From Reticulitermes speratus (Eukaryota; Arthropoda; Insecta; Blattodea; Rhinotermitidae): a stretch of 64,000 nucleotides of DNA. The stretch spans positions 6,782,001 through 6,846,000 of the forward strand of contig JAJKFL010000011.1 in NCBI GenBank assembly GCA_021186555.1. The letters are read 5' to 3'. The position numbers and the translations under genes were made by a program. Of the stretch, positions 10,980 to 21,429 are shown piece by piece. Position 1 is the stretch's first letter. Each line of letters opens with the position of its first letter. The notes beneath the pieces were generated by a model. The model searched no databases, was not told the origin of the DNA, and worked only from the letters and a program-made list of their open reading frames with translations.

Positions 10980-11600
10980 CTTCAGGGCGTGGACAGGGAA
11001 ACTTTACGTTTTTTTACACCCATTATATTAATCTCAACTATAATTTTGCCTGTTGTTTTGTATGGGTGTGAAACTTGGTCTCTCACACTGAGGGAGGAAC
11101 ATAGGCTGAGGGTATTCGAGAATACGGTGCTGAGGAGGATATTTGGGCCTAAGAGGGACGGGGTAACACGGAGTGGAGAAGAGCTTTATGATCTGTACTC
11201 ATCACCAAATATTATTCGGGTGATCAAATCAAGAAGAATGAGGTGGGCGGGGCATGTAGCACGTATGGGGGAGAGGTGCATACAGGATTTTGGTGGGGAG
11301 ACCTGAGGGAAGGAGACCTCTTGGAAGACCCAGGCGTAGATGGGAGGATAATGTTAAAATGGATCTTCAAGAAGTGGGATGGGAGGGCATGGACTGGATT
11401 GATATGGCTCATGATAGGGACAGGTAGCGGGCTCTTGTGAATGCGGTAATGAACCTTTGGGTTCTATAAAATGCGAGGAATTGCTTGACTAGCTGAGGAC
11501 CTGTTAGCTTTTCAAGAAGGACTCTACTCCATGGAGTTAGTTAGGTAGTTACTTTGTTTGTTAGTTAGTTAGTTATATTAATATTAAGTTCTACAGCCTT
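10980..11600 (+). mobile_element. RTE-like LINE, 3' end with reverse-transcriptase C-terminus
   Basis: The translation in shifting frames gives YGCETWSLTLREEHRLRVFE, then a VLRRIFGPKR stretch, [20 protein letters not shown] and [11 protein letters not shown], the conserved end of RTE-like non-LTR reverse transcriptases. The catalytic part is absent. The 3' end reads GACCTGTTAGCTT.., with CCATGGAGTTAG, and runs into GTTAGTTAG repeats, fitting the short tandem tails typical of RTE elements. Confidence 0.85.
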
Positions 11601-12101
11601 ACTGAATTATTAATCTCAAATTCTTTATTATTTACAATACACTTCTTTTAGTTTTCAGCTCTCGTCCGGAGTTGTATACGAAACATTGCAACACGTGCTT
11701 GAGTGTATCCATGTGACCCTACCCAGAAGTCGACAGTGATAATGACACTGCTCCAATAAGCGAACATTTTCCACCTTCCACATTACCTTACGTTTAGTCC
11801 ATCGTGGACAGGCAATGTAAATATTTAGTTTATGATGTAAACAACTACTGTTTGAGCTAGGGTAATCGTTGCGTGACAGGCTCTGAATATGTATACAGGA
11901 GAGTTTGTCCATTACGAAGTGTTCAAGGAAATGCAGTCGCTGACGTGTGCTTCGAGATCACCACAGGAACCAGCTCTGTTGAATTTAGAATTCCCCTGTC
12001 TTAACGCACTTCATCCAAGACAACGACCGACCACTTGGTGTTGAAAACAGAAAGTCCGGGGACAGGAATTCGGGTCGTTGAGCTATGTCAGCTGAGAGAT
12101 G

Positions 12102-12286
12102 CAGTCGAACTCGGTTATAACGTCATGAAAGGGACTGAATATTTGGTGTCGTTATAAACGAGTGTTGTTATAACCGAGGAATATTATGTTGTGGTTAAGA
12201 GTGAGAAGTTAATTGGTACCACAGAATATCTGACGGTATAGACGAGGTGTCGCATAAATCGATGTCGTTATAAACGGGTTCGACTG
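12102..12286. mobile_element. pogo/Tigger-type MITE
   Basis: 185 bp with inverted ends CAGTCGAACTCGGTTATAACG and ..CGTTATAAACGGGTTCGACTG. TA follows the right end, while the left flank reads TG where TA is expected. The interior keeps GTTGTTATAACCGAGG-type internal repeats. It is non-coding. Confidence 0.8.
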
Positions 12287-12582
12287 TAGTTGCCACATTT
12301 CTAAGGATGATAGTGCCATCTCCTTCAGGACCAAATAGTCATTTGCATTACTTTATCATTACATGGTCTTGAAGGTACTGCCAACCTTCGAAACGTCGGT
12401 AACTACATGTGTTTACAAAGTTGACTCGGCGTCTTGTCCAAGAACACTTAAATTTTCAGCTGTGAGAAAATCAAGTCTTGCAAATAGAAATACTCTTTTT
12501 TCCACCGAACTTTGCAGTGTAGACCCTCGGACGGGAGACTAATATTTGAGAACTGCCTTATTTATCCGGTCACTGTCTGTTG

Positions 12583-13315
12583 TCTGGGGTGTGCCTAATA
12601 CGACGTTTCGGGAGCTGACTGTACTGCAATTTTCAGGTTCTATGTGGTACCACCTACACACACACAAATTTGTAAATATGTGGACGGTACAACATACAAC
12701 CAATTTTGCCTGTTGTTTTGCATGGGTGTGAAACTTGGTCTCTCACATAGAGGGAGGAACATAGGCTGAGGGTGTTCGAGAATAGGGTGCTGAGGAGGAT
12801 ATTTAGGCCTTAAAGGGACGAGGCAACAGGGCAGTGGAGAGGAGCACTATGATCTGTAGTCCTCACCAAATATCCGGGTGATCAAATCAAAAAGAAAGAA
12901 ATGGGCAAGGCATGTGGCACGTATGTGTACAGGAGAGGTGCATACAGGGTTTTTGGTGGAGAGACATGAGGGAAAGAAACCACTTGGAAAACCTAGGCGT
13001 AGATGGGAGGATAATATTAAAAAAGGATCTTCAAGAAGTGGGATGGGGAGACCTGGACTGGATTGGTCTGGCTTAGGATAGGTACAGGTGGCAGGCTCTT
13101 GTGAATGCGTTAATGAACTTCCGGGTTACATAAAATGCAGGAAATTTCTTGGCTAGCTGAGGACCTGTTAGCTTCTCAAGAAGGAATCTGGTCCTTGGTG
13201 TTATGGAGTAGTGAGCCTCACATTCCCCCGTTTTGCCTCTTGGTACAACATAGAACCAGAGGACTGTAGAGTCAGCTCCCGAATCGTCGTATTAGGCATA
13301 CCTCGGAAAACGAAT
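12583..13315. repeat. Inverted repeats flanking a LINE fragment
   Basis: The left arm about 12583-12652 (GTGTGCCTAATACGACG.., GGGAGCTGACTGTAC, GGTTCTATGTGGTACCA) reappears inverted at about 13232-13315. A LINE tail fills the space between. The left arm carries ACGTTTCGGGA, as in the hammerhead-like G family, suggesting a related fold-back element hit by or carrying the LINE. Confidence 0.65.
12695..13200 (+). mobile_element. RTE-like LINE 3' fragment
   Basis: Shares AATTTTGCCTGTTGTTTTG and GGGTGTGAAACTTGGTCTCT with the copy at 11.04 kb, then the reverse-transcriptase tail ([29 protein letters not shown]) in broken frames, and ends at GCTAGCTGAGGACCTGTTAG. It is degraded and 5' truncated. Confidence 0.8.
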
Positions 13316-13854
13316 AGTGGCCAAGTACGTTATAATTAACTATTATCATAAGCCTTCCGCAGGACGTGACGTAATTCATAGTTTGCTTCGTATTCTCCAA
13401 GGGACTGCGATTTTGGCGTCTGGAACAGACAATGACAGCTCCATGTCATATCCCTTCGCACTCCTTCTGTTCGACGTCAGGCCCTTGAGCTTTTTAAATG
13501 AAGTGATGTAACTGTTAAATAAATATGCCTGTTATTTGCTTCCCATCCATCATTCAAATTCACCAGTCTCGGCAGATACGAATAACCAGATAAGCAGTCA
13601 ATCACCAACTTTGTTGAGCGGCTAAGGTTAAGCGATAAAGCGACTGAGTTGTGGCTCGAGTTTCCTTTACTACTCTTGATTTTCCGTAGTCTAATGAAGT
13701 ATGTAAAACTCGGTTCTGTCTCTTTAAGCGAAGAAACTGTTTTAAGGGTGTTTATGGACAAGGTGCTGAGGAAAAATGTATGTACCTAAGTAGCAGGAAG
13801 TGACATGACACTAGGAGAAAAAAGCATCACGATAAGGAGCATCATACTGTTTAC

Positions 13855-14260
13855 TAACTCCATGGAGCAGAGTCCTTCTTGAGAAGCTAGCAGTTCCTCA
13901 GCTAGTCAAGAAATTCCCTGCATTTTATGGAACCCGAAGGTACATTACCGCATTCACAAGGGTCCGCCACCTGTCGCTATCCTGAGCCATATCAATCCAG
14001 TCCATGCCCCCCATCCCACTTCTTGAAGATCTATTTTAACATTATCATCCCATCTACGCCTGGGTCTTCCAAGTGGTCTCCTTCCCTCAGGTCTCCCCAC
14101 CAGAACCCTGTATGCACCTCTCCCCTCACCCATACGTGCTACATGCCCCGCCCACCTCATTCTTCTTGATTTGATCACCCGAATAATATTTGGTGATGAG
14201 TACAGATCATTAAGTTACTCGTTATGTAGTCTTCTTCTCTCCCCTGTTACCTGTCATACT
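13855..14260 (-). mobile_element. RTE-like LINE 3' fragment
   Basis: A minus-strand ORF at 13954-14178 encodes [19 protein letters not shown], followed by [19 protein letters not shown], the best-preserved example of this LINE tail in the window. The 3' end towards lower coordinates carries the GACCTGTTAG-type terminus and the TTAG-like tail (ACTAACTCCATGGAG). Confidence 0.85.
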
Positions 14261-14284
14261 GTTTACTGCTCACTTAATATTGAG

Positions 14285-14460
14285 TGACTAAATGTAGGAA
14301 TATGAGGTGGGTGGAGTATACAGCACGCATGGGAAAGATCAACAATTCATACAGAAATTTTGTCGCAAGTATAGAAGTTACATACCGTTTGGGAGAAAGC
14401 GTAGATTGGAGTATAATATTAAAATTTGTCTTAAATAAATGTAATTTAAGGTTGAGGTCT
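14285..14460 (+). mobile_element. Weak RTE-like LINE fragment
   Basis: The translation MTKCRNMRWVEYTARMGKI looks like a diverged copy of the [13 protein letters not shown] segment found elsewhere. It is short and poorly conserved. Confidence 0.4.
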
Positions 14461-14489
14461 TCGCTTTTCTGGGATATTGAGCAGCGTTG

Positions 14490-14555
14490 ATTGGTGGTTA
14501 GTTGCCGAAATTTCGGGACAGCCTATCGGCTCCATCTTCAAGGTTCAAGCAGGCT
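14490..14555 (-). ncRNA. Hammerhead-like motif, GAAACGTC family, decayed
   Basis: The minus strand reads CTTGAAGATGGAGCC, then GTCCCGAAATTTCGGCAAC. Relative to the family, GAAAC has become GAAAT and stem II is weakened. The overall spacing is kept. Confidence 0.3.
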
Positions 14556-15191
14556 CCTTGATCATTAATTTCGGAAGATGGATTGAGAACCTTGCGAGTG
14601 ATGATATATGGCAGCCCGAATGTTAATAGCATTGTCAAAAGCAAGTATAAAACTCACATGTGCGTAACTCTGAAAAAAAATGTACAGTTTTGAATGTATA
14701 CGAAATAATGAGAAAAAAGTGAAACCTGTTTGAAACAGCACACGGATTGAACAGAAGTCTATGTTTTGCTTAAAATGTATCTCGTAAGAAAAATGTGGTG
14801 ACAACTGACGCACAATTACGCCCAGTGAACCTAAAATATATAAAGAAGAAACAAAAACTCTAGATTTATCAGAAAATGTGGTTTATCGATATGTATTTTT
14901 GTCTGTGCACAAATCCCGGATGCCAGGTCGCCGTGGCGCCTAATATTTGTGGGTCCTCAGTGTCGAACCCCCTGTATGTCACCCATCTGGTACCTAGAAT
15001 TTTGAGGTGACTGCTATATTTTTGGAAAATCTGTGCACGCCCGGTTTTCCTTTTAGAAGGAATATCTCTGACACAAACTATGAGCACGATAATGTAATGC
15101 GTCCTGAATAATAATTAATTTAAAAAGAACACAAAGAATAAAGAAATTGAACTGAAAACATATTTACCTTTCATAAACAAGGCAATGTATA

Positions 15192-15590
15192 ACTACAAAC
15201 AGTCATCAACAAATGCACAAATGGTTTGTGCATTTGTTGATGACTGTTTGTAGTTTAAAAATGCACGGTGAATTAAGACTAAAGTCTGTAAATGCCAAAC
15301 AGGCAAAACTGGTACATCAATATAGAAACATCAAGATAAAATTACTAAAATCAAATGCGGCAATCTGGTTCAACAAGGTCTGTAGATCCGAACAACTTAC
15401 ACCTTCCTACATCGACATTAAGGTTAGTGGAGACAACGAAAGGAGTCGTAAAACCAAAAACGCTGCTACCAAGCACAGAATCAACACTGAACTTAAATTC
15501 CTGTACAAGAAGAAGTCAACTTAAATGGTTTGTGCATTTGTTGGTGACTGTTTGTAGTTTAAAAATGCACGGTGAATTAAGACTAAAGGC
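15192..15590 (+). mobile_element. Penelope-like element fragment with terminal hairpin and direct repeats
   Basis: An open frame at 15213-15524 contains LVHQYRNIKIKLLKSNAAIW and a KVCRSEQLTPSYIDIKV stretch with a Lys/Arg-rich end, resembling the region N-terminal to the reverse transcriptase in Penelope-like elements. A perfect hairpin (CTACAAACAGTCATCAACAA.. and its complement, 15192-15252) lies at the left end. The right hairpin arm and following bases (from 15222) recur directly at 15524-15590. The element is heavily truncated. Confidence 0.55.
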
Positions 15591-15740
15591 GATGTATATT
15601 TCTGTTTATAACGTCATCTTTCGAGGAACACATTTCTTGAGGCAGGTTACCAGCTACAACGTGTTCGGCTACTTCCCGACAAAACGTACATAACTAAGTC
15701 ATAAATAACCTTGATTTCAGGCTTCCGCCGCGATGTTGAT

Positions 15741-16010
15741 GTAATCTGTGGTCTTCTGGGTAATTACACGGCGTCGTGTGGTAATTATTTACCGACGTTT
15801 CGGGACAACGTGTCGGTCCCATCTTCACGGGTCAAGATTCCAAGAAGGAAAGAAAGCCGATGCCAAGGGGTATGCTGCCAAGTTTCCTTGTCATCGGCTT
15901 TCTTTCCTTCTTGGAATCTTGACCCGTGAAGATGGGACCGACACGTCCCGAAACGTCGGTAAATAATTACCACACGGCGCCGTGTAATTACCCAGAAGAC
16001 CATAGATTAC
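15741..16010. repeat. Large near-perfect palindrome carrying hammerhead-like arms
   Basis: Arms of about 120 bp (GTAATCTGTGGTCTTCTGGG.. left, ..CCCAGAAGACCATAGATTAC right) surround a spacer near 15864-15890 and differ at only a few positions. Each arm contains the GAAACGTC-family motif: TGAAGATGGGAC, paired GTCCC, GAAACGTCGGTAA. Because the arms are so alike, the left and right arms give nearly the same short ORF on opposite strands. Confidence 0.9.
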
Positions 16011-16699
16011 AAGTCATAAATAGCTGTTACAAATGTTATAGCAATTATTTCCGTGAATTCTGAATATACGGTGTGTATATTTATTTGTCAGTATGTTTTA
16101 TCGACAAGTGCATGTGTCAGACGGTAACTTGCCCAAAAAGAATAAAAGTAGCCTATTTCAGATCCATTGAAAAGATGCCGATATAAGCTAATTTTACTGT
16201 AGTAAGCGATGGGCTGAACTACGTAAATGGCTCTAAGAACATGCAGGGCTTTGCACTGGGTACACATTTTTCGGTAACTAAAGTGTTTATTTCGGTGTGT
16301 TTTCTACCTTTTTTTGTCCTCTACGAAAAAGTATTTTTACGACCGATATTCTATAACTTTTATTACAATTAATGCCCCCCAAGGAGTCATTTTGCATGAG
16401 CTCCAATGTCTCTTTTTCAGCCAATGAAAAAGCGCTGAGAAGAAGTATAAACTGTCAAACGAATGTGGAAGTGACATCGATGAGCATTTGTCATGCAGAT
16501 TACTACTTGTAACACACTCAAGCACACGTTCAGTCAGCACAAATACACACCTTTTTAATCCCGATAATCCTGCTACGTTTCCGTTGTAAACAGCAATTTT
16601 AGACAGTTAATTAGATGTGTTAATCGATACATTTTTTACTGTACAAATTCTTTAACGAAAGGATCTGCCTCTCATTTCAGGATTCCGCCGCGATGTTTA

Positions 16700-16900
16700 T
16701 GAGACCTGTGCTCTTGTGGGATATTACGCTGCGTCGTGTAGTAATTGTTTACCGACGTTTCGGGACAACGTATCGATCCCACCTTCAAGGGTCAAGAAGT
16801 CTGACCCTTGAAAATGGGACCGATACGTTGTCCCGAAACGTCGGTAAACAATTACCACACGACGCCGCGTAACATCCCAGAAAAGCGCAGATCGGATCCA
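16700..16900. repeat. Second palindrome of the same family
   Basis: Inverted arms of roughly 95 bp meet near 16799. Outer ends read CTGTGCTCTTGTGGGATATT on the left and AACATCCCAGAAAAGCGCAG on the right; the inner ends read CAAGGGTCAAGAAG and TCTGACCCTTG. The arms contain TTGAAAATGGGACC, then GTCCCGAAACGTCGGTAA. They are more diverged than at 15.74 kb. Confidence 0.85.
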
Positions 16901-17739
16901 CGTTTGTTACACAGAAGTGATATAAAACATAAATTCTTAAAATATATGCGTAATATGAAATAGTATTAAAATTTCTTATTCTTTTGTGTATTAAAACCTC
17001 TGCAGAACTTTATTTCTCATGTTGGTCGTTGTCTTTGTTCTTTATATTTGTATGCATTTAGCGAATAGCGAATTTCGTTTTTCGTAACCTGAGATAATTT
17101 TATCTTTGTTTATTTCTGTTGGTTTTTTTTTAGTATCCTTGACATTTTATGGGATCTTCTTGTGAAGTGAATTAAAATTTTTCAGATTCTGATACGTACA
17201 AAACGTAAAAGTAATGTATATATTCTTTTTAATCACGACACAGAGTTATTAAATGGTTTTGTGATTGACAGAGAAATATGGGGATACGTTAATGTATTCC
17301 TTCGCCCCCCCCCCCTTCCTCTCTGTATTTCGTCGAGGTATCTGAAATTCTGGAACGGTTTTGTACGTAGAATTTGCATATTACTGTTGTATTGGTTACG
17401 ACATTGTCGTAGCTCTCCGTACACCCCCTTAGTCCTCAGCAGAACTAGATTACGCTTCATTCAGCGTTGTTACGTTTTGTTACCAAGCGTCGCAGTGCTG
17501 ACCGTGAGAGTCTTAACACCATTCCTGTTAGTTCTGGAAGCTCTCCAGTATCTCATGCAGAAGCTTTAAATTTTCTGAAATGATGTCACTTTATCAATCG
17601 ATATTTCTTCTTTTTATCATGGGCTTACAGAAAGATAGCTGGAAAAGTGTTACTTTTATATTTGTATATCGATAAAAGATCTTTGAAACCTCGTAGGTGC
17701 ACGTTTTAACAGAAGTTTTCACTTAAGAAGGTTGTTATA

Positions 17740-17821
17740 TACAGGGTGTACACAAATGAATGGTGCGGTTTAAATGGTGAATATAGGGAATCCGCACCAT
17801 TCTTTTGTGTACACCCTGTAT
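17740..17821. mobile_element. Palindromic MITE (TACAGGGTGT family)
   Basis: Arms TACAGGGTGTACACAAATGA.. and ..GTGTACACCCTGTA share GAATGGTGCGG with the copy at 7551. TA is on both sides. The centre (about 20 bases) is not paired, so this copy has diverged in the middle. Confidence 0.85.
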
Positions 17822-18506
17822 TATCTGCCCCACGTTATATCAGAGATTATGTAAACAGCTTAGGAATGGGGGTAGGTGCAACACAACGAAGTCATACGGA
17901 CCTACCGCACAAAATAAAGTAATTCACAAACGCGTTTCTTTTTTAAAAACTAGCAGAAAAGGCAACAAATTTTTATATAAGCTTTCGCTTCTTGTAATTT
18001 GAGTGTTATTTATTATTTGCAGGTTTATTTATAAATAAATATTTTAAAATGTCTTCACAACATGGTACTTGTTAGAACAATTCGCGTTCTTTTCTGTTCT
18101 GCATAAAATCGTTTTTATTTCACTGTATTTTTTAGTACGAAATACATTTTTTCGCTGTTCCTGCTACTATCAGTTTCGTTTACACATGGATTTCCAGATG
18201 AGATTTTCTATCAGACTCGAAGAACATCGATGGCAACGACTAAGCAGAAAGTTGTTACACATCAATATGTTCCCATGTTGGTCTCTTCTGTTTTGTTTGT
18301 TTATTGTTGCTGTCTTGACCCTTGGTATAAGCAGCTAATTTTCGACAAAGAGCTTCAAGATCTCACAAAAAGTACTAACATCAACAAAAAGTCTCTATGG
18401 CTCCGCCCGGTTATAGGGAGGATGAGGTTTATTCTTCACAGACATCATAGGATAAAGGATCTTAACTTTTTTATAGTATATTTAGCGAAGTTGTCAGTGT
18501 CTAAAT

Positions 18507-18990
18507 CAGTGGTTCCCAAATTTTTTCGGTCCACCCCCCCTTGGCTCCATATACACACCCACAGCGCCCCCCTACCTTTTTTAAAAAACACAAATGCACT
18601 TTTGTTTCCACTTTTATTTTATATTTAAAAAATCGTTTAAATAAAATTATAAGAGTTAAACTTAATGTTTTATGTGTTAATTAATGAATTAAAATTTATT
18701 ATATTTTTCATAATTAACAATAATTCATCTAGCAATAATTTATTAAAAAATTATATGTGCTTGAATAAGATTCATAAATTAAAATACTAAGAAATTTAGT
18801 TCATTTTTTTATTTTTAACATAAAAATTACTTTATTTGAATCTTATTATAAAAATAAATGCACTACTTGTCTACTAGCGCCCCCCTGTGATAATAACAGC
18901 GCCCCCTTCCACCTCTCGTACCTATTAGCGCCCACCTCGGTAATCCCACCGCCCCCCAGGGGGCGGTATCGCCCACTTTGGGAACCACTG
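18507..18990. mobile_element. hAT MITE
   Basis: 484 bp with ends CAGTGGTTCCCAAA.. and ..TTTGGGAACCACTG, the Charlie-like hAT terminus. Flanking octamers are GTCTAAAT (18499-18506) and GTCTAGAC (18991-18998), six of eight matching. Several GCGCCCCCC words occur near the ends and the interior is very AT-rich. It is non-coding. Confidence 0.9.
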
Positions 18991-19035
18991 GTCTAGACCA
19001 TAGGGTGTCGATGCTCAGTAAAGGAATGTGGCTAT

Positions 19036-19691
19036 GAATGTGGATAAATACACAGATTTTCCGTCAGACACAACTATATATTTATTGTAACTCAGCTACA
19101 TGTTTCGGTCCACTTATAGGACCGTCATCAGGCTGTCAGATAAAAACTTTTAAAAGAGGAAAATATGCATACAGAGTATACATTTTTTGTTTTTGTTTTT
19201 GTGAGATCTCATAAATTACAAATGTTTAGGTATTGTATTTCTTATTGCACGTAGTAGCTGTTACTTGTGATAAAACCATCTATTTTTAATAACAGTACGT
19301 GCAAATTTTAACATATGATGTTTTGACATTTTAATTTAAAACTATGTTCAATTTTCTTCAAATTTTTTATTTTTTATTTTTGTATTGATATGTACTTTGT
19401 TTTTCTTCAGTATTCTAATCCTATTTTAATGTTGTGTGGTGAATGTTGACTTCACAGTGGTGTATAACCCCCTCCTATTTACTTTTCGTGTTCAATATCG
19501 TCTTCTATTTGTACCTTCGAAAACTCTTCTCGCCCGGATTCTGTTTATAATTGTCAGACATAATATTGACGCGGAATTCCCTTTTCTATATACCTCGTGG
19601 TATCACCACACAAGATGACGGCAACTTGCAGCTATGGTACAATAAATAGATAGTTGTGTTAGACGGAAAATCTGTGTATTTATGGACATTG
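19036..19691. repeat. Inverted-repeat element with hammerhead-like arms
   Basis: The left end (TAAATACACAGATTTTCCGT.., from 19045) is repeated inverted at the right end (to 19682). The left arm carries a well-formed minus-strand hammerhead-like motif. The right arm keeps a decayed plus-strand version (GATGACGG.., ..ACAATAAATA). The 0.5-kb interior is AT-rich and shows no transposase or reverse transcriptase. The two motifs face outward from the same centre, as in the elements at 32.3, 41.8 and 43.1 kb. Confidence 0.75.
19093..19135 (-). ncRNA. Hammerhead-ribozyme-like motif (best formed)
   Basis: Reading the minus strand: CAGC, CTGATGA, C, GGTCC-TATAAGT-GGACC, GAAAC, ATGTA, GCTG. CAGC and GCTG pair perfectly as stem I, GGTCC/GGACC is stem II, and the palindrome ACATGT could give a very short stem III or a dimer stem. 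One base sits unpaired between CTGATGA and stem II, unlike the textbook core. The predicted cleavage is after GTA. It lies antisense in intron 1 of the beta-subunit gene. Confidence 0.65.
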
Positions 19692-20028
19692 ACATTATAA
19701 CACAGCGGGATGATAACCATTAAATTTAATGCGACTATGGAGCATTGGTAGAATGATAAGTGACAGAGGAAAACGTAAGTAATTGGAGAAAACCCTTGTC
19801 AATTTACCACTTTGACCATGACAAAAACACTCATTTTTAGCAGTAACATTATTATTGATTTACAACTATGGTTGTTATTGAAAATCTTAAATATTATTAA
19901 TATACGTTGCAATTATTAATTTGGAGCAGTTCTTGAGCATAAAGAAGTAAGAAAATATTTGAATATGTGTAGACGTAATATCATTATTGTGTTACATCTC
20001 CAATTCCAACAGAACAGTCGATGTATAT

Positions 20029-20243
20029 GGTGTTTTTTATTCTGCTTGACCGATAAGCGCTGGCCCAACGCTCCGTCCCAAGCTCTGCCAGCGTTGCGTC
20101 GTACGCCGCCTCTCGGGGAGGTTTAACAGTAGATGACGGGAGCTAGACAAACGATCGCAGTGATGATAACCTTTAGAAAGTCTAATAAAAACTCACTAGA
20201 GCGTCGGACCGGCGCTTATCGGTAAAGCAGGAAAAAAACATCC
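20029..20243. mobile_element. Small TIR transposon (MITE)
   Basis: Left GGTGTTTTTTATTCTGCTT.. with ACCGATAAGCGCTGG is mirrored by CCGGCGCTTATCGGTAAAGC.. with AAAAAACATCC at the right. The inverted ends are about 46 bp with scattered mismatches, bounded by TA. It sits about 200 bp before exon 2. Confidence 0.75.
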
Positions 20244-20453
20244 TATATTTATACTGATTTTTGCAGCGTGACGACTGTCAATTTAACAAACGGCACTGCT
20301 AAGTACGTATGTAGTCTCAACTGAACGTTGAACGCTGTATAGCACGTGGGTGGGCCTCCATTCATTACGGACGGGATAGTTTACTCATTTAAATTCTGCT
20401 AGTATTTACAGGCCTGTATTAATTCATTTTAATTTGTTTTATTTCTTTTCTAG

Positions 20454-20594
20454 GAGGAGTCTTTATATTCTACGCCGTCTTCTTCGGTGCTCTGTCCGGC
20501 TTGTTTGCTATCTCGATGAAATTTACGCTTTGGATTTACGACGATAAACAACCGAGATACCTGTTGGATGATAGTATTATTGGTTCACGTCCAG
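20454..20594 (+). CDS. nrv: Na+/K+-ATPase beta subunit, coding exon 2 (membrane span)
   Basis: Encodes residues 47-92 and one base of codon 93. The acceptor is TTTTCTAG|GAGGAG. It contains the single transmembrane helix (about residues 48-75, GVFIFYAVFFGALSGLFAIS then MKFTLWIY) and the start of the ectodomain, ending in SIIGSRPG, the counterpart of the SLIGTNPG motif of insect beta subunits. The first donor is CCAG|GTATTA at 20594/20595. That donor lies in a 66-bp tandem array, so the exon could also end at 20660, 20726, 20792 or 20858, adding 22 residues each time. The 20594 end is taken as reference because it gives the normal family sequence. Confidence 0.9.
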
Positions 20595-20885
20595 GTATTA
20601 CAAAACTGTATTACCCTTATAGATACCTGTTGGATGATAGTATTATTGGTTCACGTCCAGGTATTACAAAACTGTATTGCCCTTATAGATACCTGTTGGA
20701 TGATAGTATTATTGGTTTACGTCCAGGTATTACAAAACTGTATTACCCTTATAGATACCTGTTGGATGATAGTATTATTGGTTCACGTCCAGGTATTACA
20801 AAACTGTATTACCCTTATAGATACCTGTTGGATGATAGTATTATTGGTTCACGTCCAGGTATTACAAAACTGTATTACCCTTATA
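20556..20885 (+). repeat. Five-unit tandem repeat of the exon 2 end and its splice donor (66 bp)
   Basis: Units start at 20556, 20622, 20688, 20754 and 20820. Each holds 39 exon bases (coding YLLDDSIIGSRP), the donor CCAG|GTATTA and 27 intron bases. The units are nearly identical: unit 2 has a G in TATTGCCC and unit 3 has TTTACG for TTCACG. Since 66 bp is 22 codons and no unit contains a stop, translation stays open through all five, ending with a stop shortly after at about 20900. Confidence 0.97.
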
Positions 20886-21177
20886 GATTAAGTTTAGTTT
20901 GATTTGTATTTGAAAATCAGCTCTTACCGCGCAGTAAACATACTACGCCTGGATTATAAATACCTAGGTTACCAGTTTATGCTGTATAGCGAAATAATCT
21001 CTGTTCTGAGATCCAAAAATGCACTCTTTGGGCAGAACGTAGATTTTTCTAACGTGGAACACGATGGTAGATATAGTAACCAGTAGGGTGTAAAGGGTTA
21101 AAAATTGTCGGTATATTTATACCTAGACTGTGAAGGTAAATTTCACCCCATAACATACCATAAAGGCACAGTGGGCG

Positions 21178-21420
21178 GGGGGGTAGAGGTATAGAGCTAC
21201 TCTTTCTTTAACCTCAGCCCTAGAAGTGGGTGGATGGCCAAAGCCATGCCCCGCTTTACCCCCTGGGAAAGGGCCCCAGTACCCATTGTACAAGAGTCTG
21301 GGTGAGCCTCGGGGTCGATATGGACGGGTGTGGAAGATCTCTGCCTCACCGGGGTTCGAACCCCGATCCGTCCAATTCGTAGCGAGTAGCTATACCGACT
21401 GCCCTATCCCATGCCTAGCC
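21178..21420 (-). repeat. SINE2 copy
   Basis: The minus strand shows a tRNA-like head with GGTATAGCTACTCGCTACGA and GGGGTTCGAACCCCGG, then the family body (CCCATTGTACAAG-like segment, GGTAAAGCGGGGCATGGC, TAAAGAAAGAGTAGCTC). It is adjacent to a second copy in the same direction. Confidence 0.8.
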
Positions 21421-21429
21421 TGTAAAAGA

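Larger units (their letters stand above)
908..20453 (+). other. Intron 1 of the beta-subunit gene, repeat-filled
   Basis: A 19.5-kb intron that holds only repeats listed separately: SINEs, LINE tails, hAT MITEs, palindromes and a Penelope fragment. Stretches in which I recognise nothing are about 1120-1740, 2170-2900, 3060-3490, 4080-4690, 5720-6370, 6600-7060, 8920-9270, 9603-10170, 10455-10960, 11600-12100, 13320-13850, 14560-15180, 16020-16690, 16900-17735, 17825-18498 and 19700-20020. A 96-codon minus-strand ORF at 5742-6032 and a 102-codon plus-strand ORF at 17261-17569 match nothing I know and are probably chance. Near 1051-1118 a 12-base inverted repeat (TATAACGCTGCG and its complement) follows a GGGTGTTCATTA start, perhaps the stub of a small MITE. 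Confidence 0.7.

Noticed and set aside
15785-16003. Matching 72-codon ORFs on both strands (also at 15748-15966)
   Set aside because: They arise because the region is a palindrome; each arm gives the same frame. No protein motif is present.
20501-20902. 133-codon ORF as a separate gene
   Set aside because: It is exon 2 of the beta-subunit gene reading through the 66-bp repeat. The repeat coding is discussed as alternative donor use instead.
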